10,000 nucleotides of DNA from Theodoxus fluviatilis (taxonomy: Eukaryota > Mollusca > Gastropoda > Cycloneritida > Neritidae): the NCBI GenBank assembly GCA_034096865.1, contig JAWQFJ010020379.1:1-10000 (forward strand), given 5' to 3'. A model generated the notes under the pieces. It worked only from the letters and a program-made list of their open reading frames with translations. It made no database searches and had not been told where the DNA came from. The first letter of the stretch is position 1; each line of letters starts with the position of its first letter. Positions 8,577 through 10,000 of this stretch are shown here, piece by piece. The translations under genes were made by a program, and so were the position numbers.

Positions 8577-8768
8577 CTGTGCAGAAACCAGGGTGAGATT
8601 TGACTTCTCTGAAGCGTTCCATCTCTGAACGCCATTGTGCGTGAAACTCCACGCGTCGCATGCGATGCAGCGAGCAACTGACGCTTGCCACAGTCGCTAG
8701 CAACACCAACAGGCTAGCGTGTATACGTTTCCATATTTCCTGTTCACCAATAAATCCCCCATCCCCCT

Positions 8769-9240
8769 GCTTGCTAAAATAAGTTTGGAACCCGGCCTTC
8801 CCCCCCATCCCCCCACCTCCCCGCTTGCTAAAAAAAGTTTGAACCCCCCCCCTAGCTAAAACTAGTTTGGAAACCTCCCCACATCCCCGCTTGCTAAAAA
8901 AGATTGGAAACCCGCCCCTCCCCCCTCCCACCGCTTGGTAAATACAGTTTGGTAGCACACACCCACTCCCCACGCTAGCTAAAATCGTTTGGAAACCCAC
9001 CCCCGACGCCCCGCTTCCTAAAAGAAGATTGGAAACCCGCCACTCCCTCCCCCCCCCCCCCCCCCGCCCGCTTGCTAAAAAAAGTTTGGAAATCCTCGAC
9101 AACCTCCTCCCCCCCCCCGCTTGGTAAAAAAAGTTTGGAAATTTCCCCCATCCCCCCACCCCTTCACTTGCTAAAAAAACTTGCAACCCCCCCCCCCCCC
9201 CCCCTGCTTGCTAAAAAAAGTTTGGAAACACCCCCCCCCC
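8769..9240. repeat. C-rich minisatellite, 11 copies (unit 5)
   Basis: Eleven copies. The first begins like copy 1 of other units but continues as copy 2 (CTTGCTAAAATAAGTTTGG then AACCCGGCC), so one repeat was lost by recombination between adjacent cores. An 18-base C run lies at 9187-9204. The final copy has a complete CTTGCTAAAAAAAGTTTGG core where other units have CTTGCAAAAAAAAG. Confidence 0.92.
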
Positions 9241-9581
9241 AAAAAAAAAAAAGATAAAAAGAACTGTACCGCCCCTGGAACAGTACTTGATTTCATGTTG
9301 GTTTTTGATTAAGAGTATTATTCTATAATGGTGTTTCAGATTCCTCACCAGGCAGCAATCAGCCTCTACACTGATCCATAAGTTCACAGCAAAGAAATTT
9401 GTCTGCTGTTCTATGCGACATAAGAGAGACGAAGTTCGTCACTTTCTTGTGATGTGCGTGCACCCTGATTTAGATATGAATTATGCAAATGCGAAGTTCG
9501 TGGAGGACGCTACTATAATTCTCTAAATCAAGACATAGGAAACACAATGGTGCCTATTGGCACTTTCTACCATGAGGTAGG
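9241..9581. other. Poly-A tract and intronic spacer (unit 5)
   Basis: Twelve A, the shortest tract of the five, then a spacer with several private substitutions (CTGTACCGCC, ATCAGCCTCTACACTG, GATGTGCGTG, ACTATAATTC). This agrees with unit 5 being the oldest lineage here. No gene is seen. Confidence 0.6.
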
Positions 9582-10000
9582 GTCACTTTTAGTGGTTCAC
9601 TACCCCGTTTTGGTCACATTTCATAAGGGTTAAAGTGACCTTGAACTTGATGATATGTGACCAAATGTGTCTCATGATGAAAGTATAGCATGTGTACTAC
9701 AATGTTGTGGAGGTTCGAAGAGTTATCTTTCATAGTTCAGGGTCAAGGTCACTTCCAAATATGTATACAATCCAAATTTGAAGACCTCCTGTGACCTCGA
9801 ACTTCAAGCAAGGTTAATCAAACTTTTATAAAAAGATTGGGATTACTTTGCCCTATATACCATTTCTAGGTTAGCTACCCAATCTCGAAAACTTTAGAGA
9901 AAATTGGAAAAATGTGAAAAATGGCTGTTTTTAGAAAACATTTACGGCCCCTGCGACCTTGAACTTCAAGCAAGGTCAAGTCACTATGTATGTTTTTGTA
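9582..10000. repeat. TGACCTTGA-rich dispersed-repeat-like segment, right end cut
   Basis: Sixth occurrence, truncated by the window end before the 8-mer tail. GGGTCAAGGTCA lies at 9740-9751. It most resembles the 7646-8216 copy. Confidence 0.45.
9877..10000. repeat. Tandem unit 6, cut by the window end
   Basis: The first 124 bp of a sixth copy, starting ACCCAATCTCGAAAAC like the others. It shares GCTGTTTTTAG and CTTCAAGCAAGG with unit 5, so it is closer to type C than type A. No exon sequence is reached. The array continues beyond the window on this side. Confidence 0.93.

Larger units (their letters stand above)
7941..9876. repeat. Tandem unit 5 (type C, about 50 bp shorter)
   Basis: Fifth copy, offset 1989 bp from unit 4 but itself only 1936 bp long. 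Most of the shortfall is one missing minisatellite repeat: the first two repeats of other units are fused here near 8769. The exon carries seven substitutions relative to type A, giving three amino-acid changes. Confidence 0.95.

Noticed and set aside
1..10000. tRNA, rRNA, viral or bacterial mobile-element genes
   Set aside because: No cloverleaf, rRNA-like stretch, reverse transcriptase, transposase, integrase or capsid motif was seen on either strand.

Overview
The window is animal genomic DNA. It has no bacterial-style genes. It holds a tandem array of a repeat unit of about 1.94-1.99 kb, present as five complete copies and the start of a sixth. With an arbitrary boundary at the window start, the units are 1-1983, 1984-3963, 3964-5951, 5952-7940, 7941-9876 and 9877-10000 (cut). 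Almost everything in the window belongs to these copies.

Each unit carries one convincing exon on the minus strand, 267 bp in every copy (370-636, 2354-2620, 4333-4599, 6321-6587, 8310-8576). It encodes a complete immunoglobulin I-set-like domain: B-strand Cys, C-strand Trp, the D-x-G-x-Y-x-C tyrosine corner, and three N-glycosylation sequons. A TTTCTGCACAG acceptor and a GTGAGT donor flank it, both in phase 1. Splicing one exon to the next therefore keeps the frame and makes CGG (Arg) at each junction. Transcription would run from high to low coordinates, with introns of about 1.72 kb. The array is either part of a gene for a multi-Ig extracellular or cell-surface protein, or a cassette of alternative Ig exons. 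The rest of the gene (signal peptide, other domains, membrane anchor, promoter) is not visible.

The introns contain, in + strand order: the intron segment just upstream of the exon (the acceptor side, about 190 bp); a C-rich minisatellite of 11-12 copies of a CTTGCTAAAAAAAGTTTGG core separated by poly-C runs (poly-G in the sense transcript); a poly-C/poly-A junction; a spacer of about 340 bp with nothing recognisable; and a segment of about 570 bp rich in TGACCTTGA/TCAAGGTCA motifs that ends in eight 8-bp GACGCCCG-type repeats. That last segment looks like an old dispersed, non-coding repeat of a kind I associate with marine invertebrate genomes. This, the exon-intron layout and the base composition suggest a marine invertebrate, perhaps a mollusc or another lophotrochozoan. 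The phylum cannot be fixed from the sequence alone.

Units 1, 3 and 4 have identical exons. Unit 2 (two amino-acid changes) and unit 5 (three) differ, giving the order A-B-A-A-C. Flank differences switch partners along the unit, which points to recent unequal crossing-over or gene conversion, or to assembly trouble in near-identical repeats.
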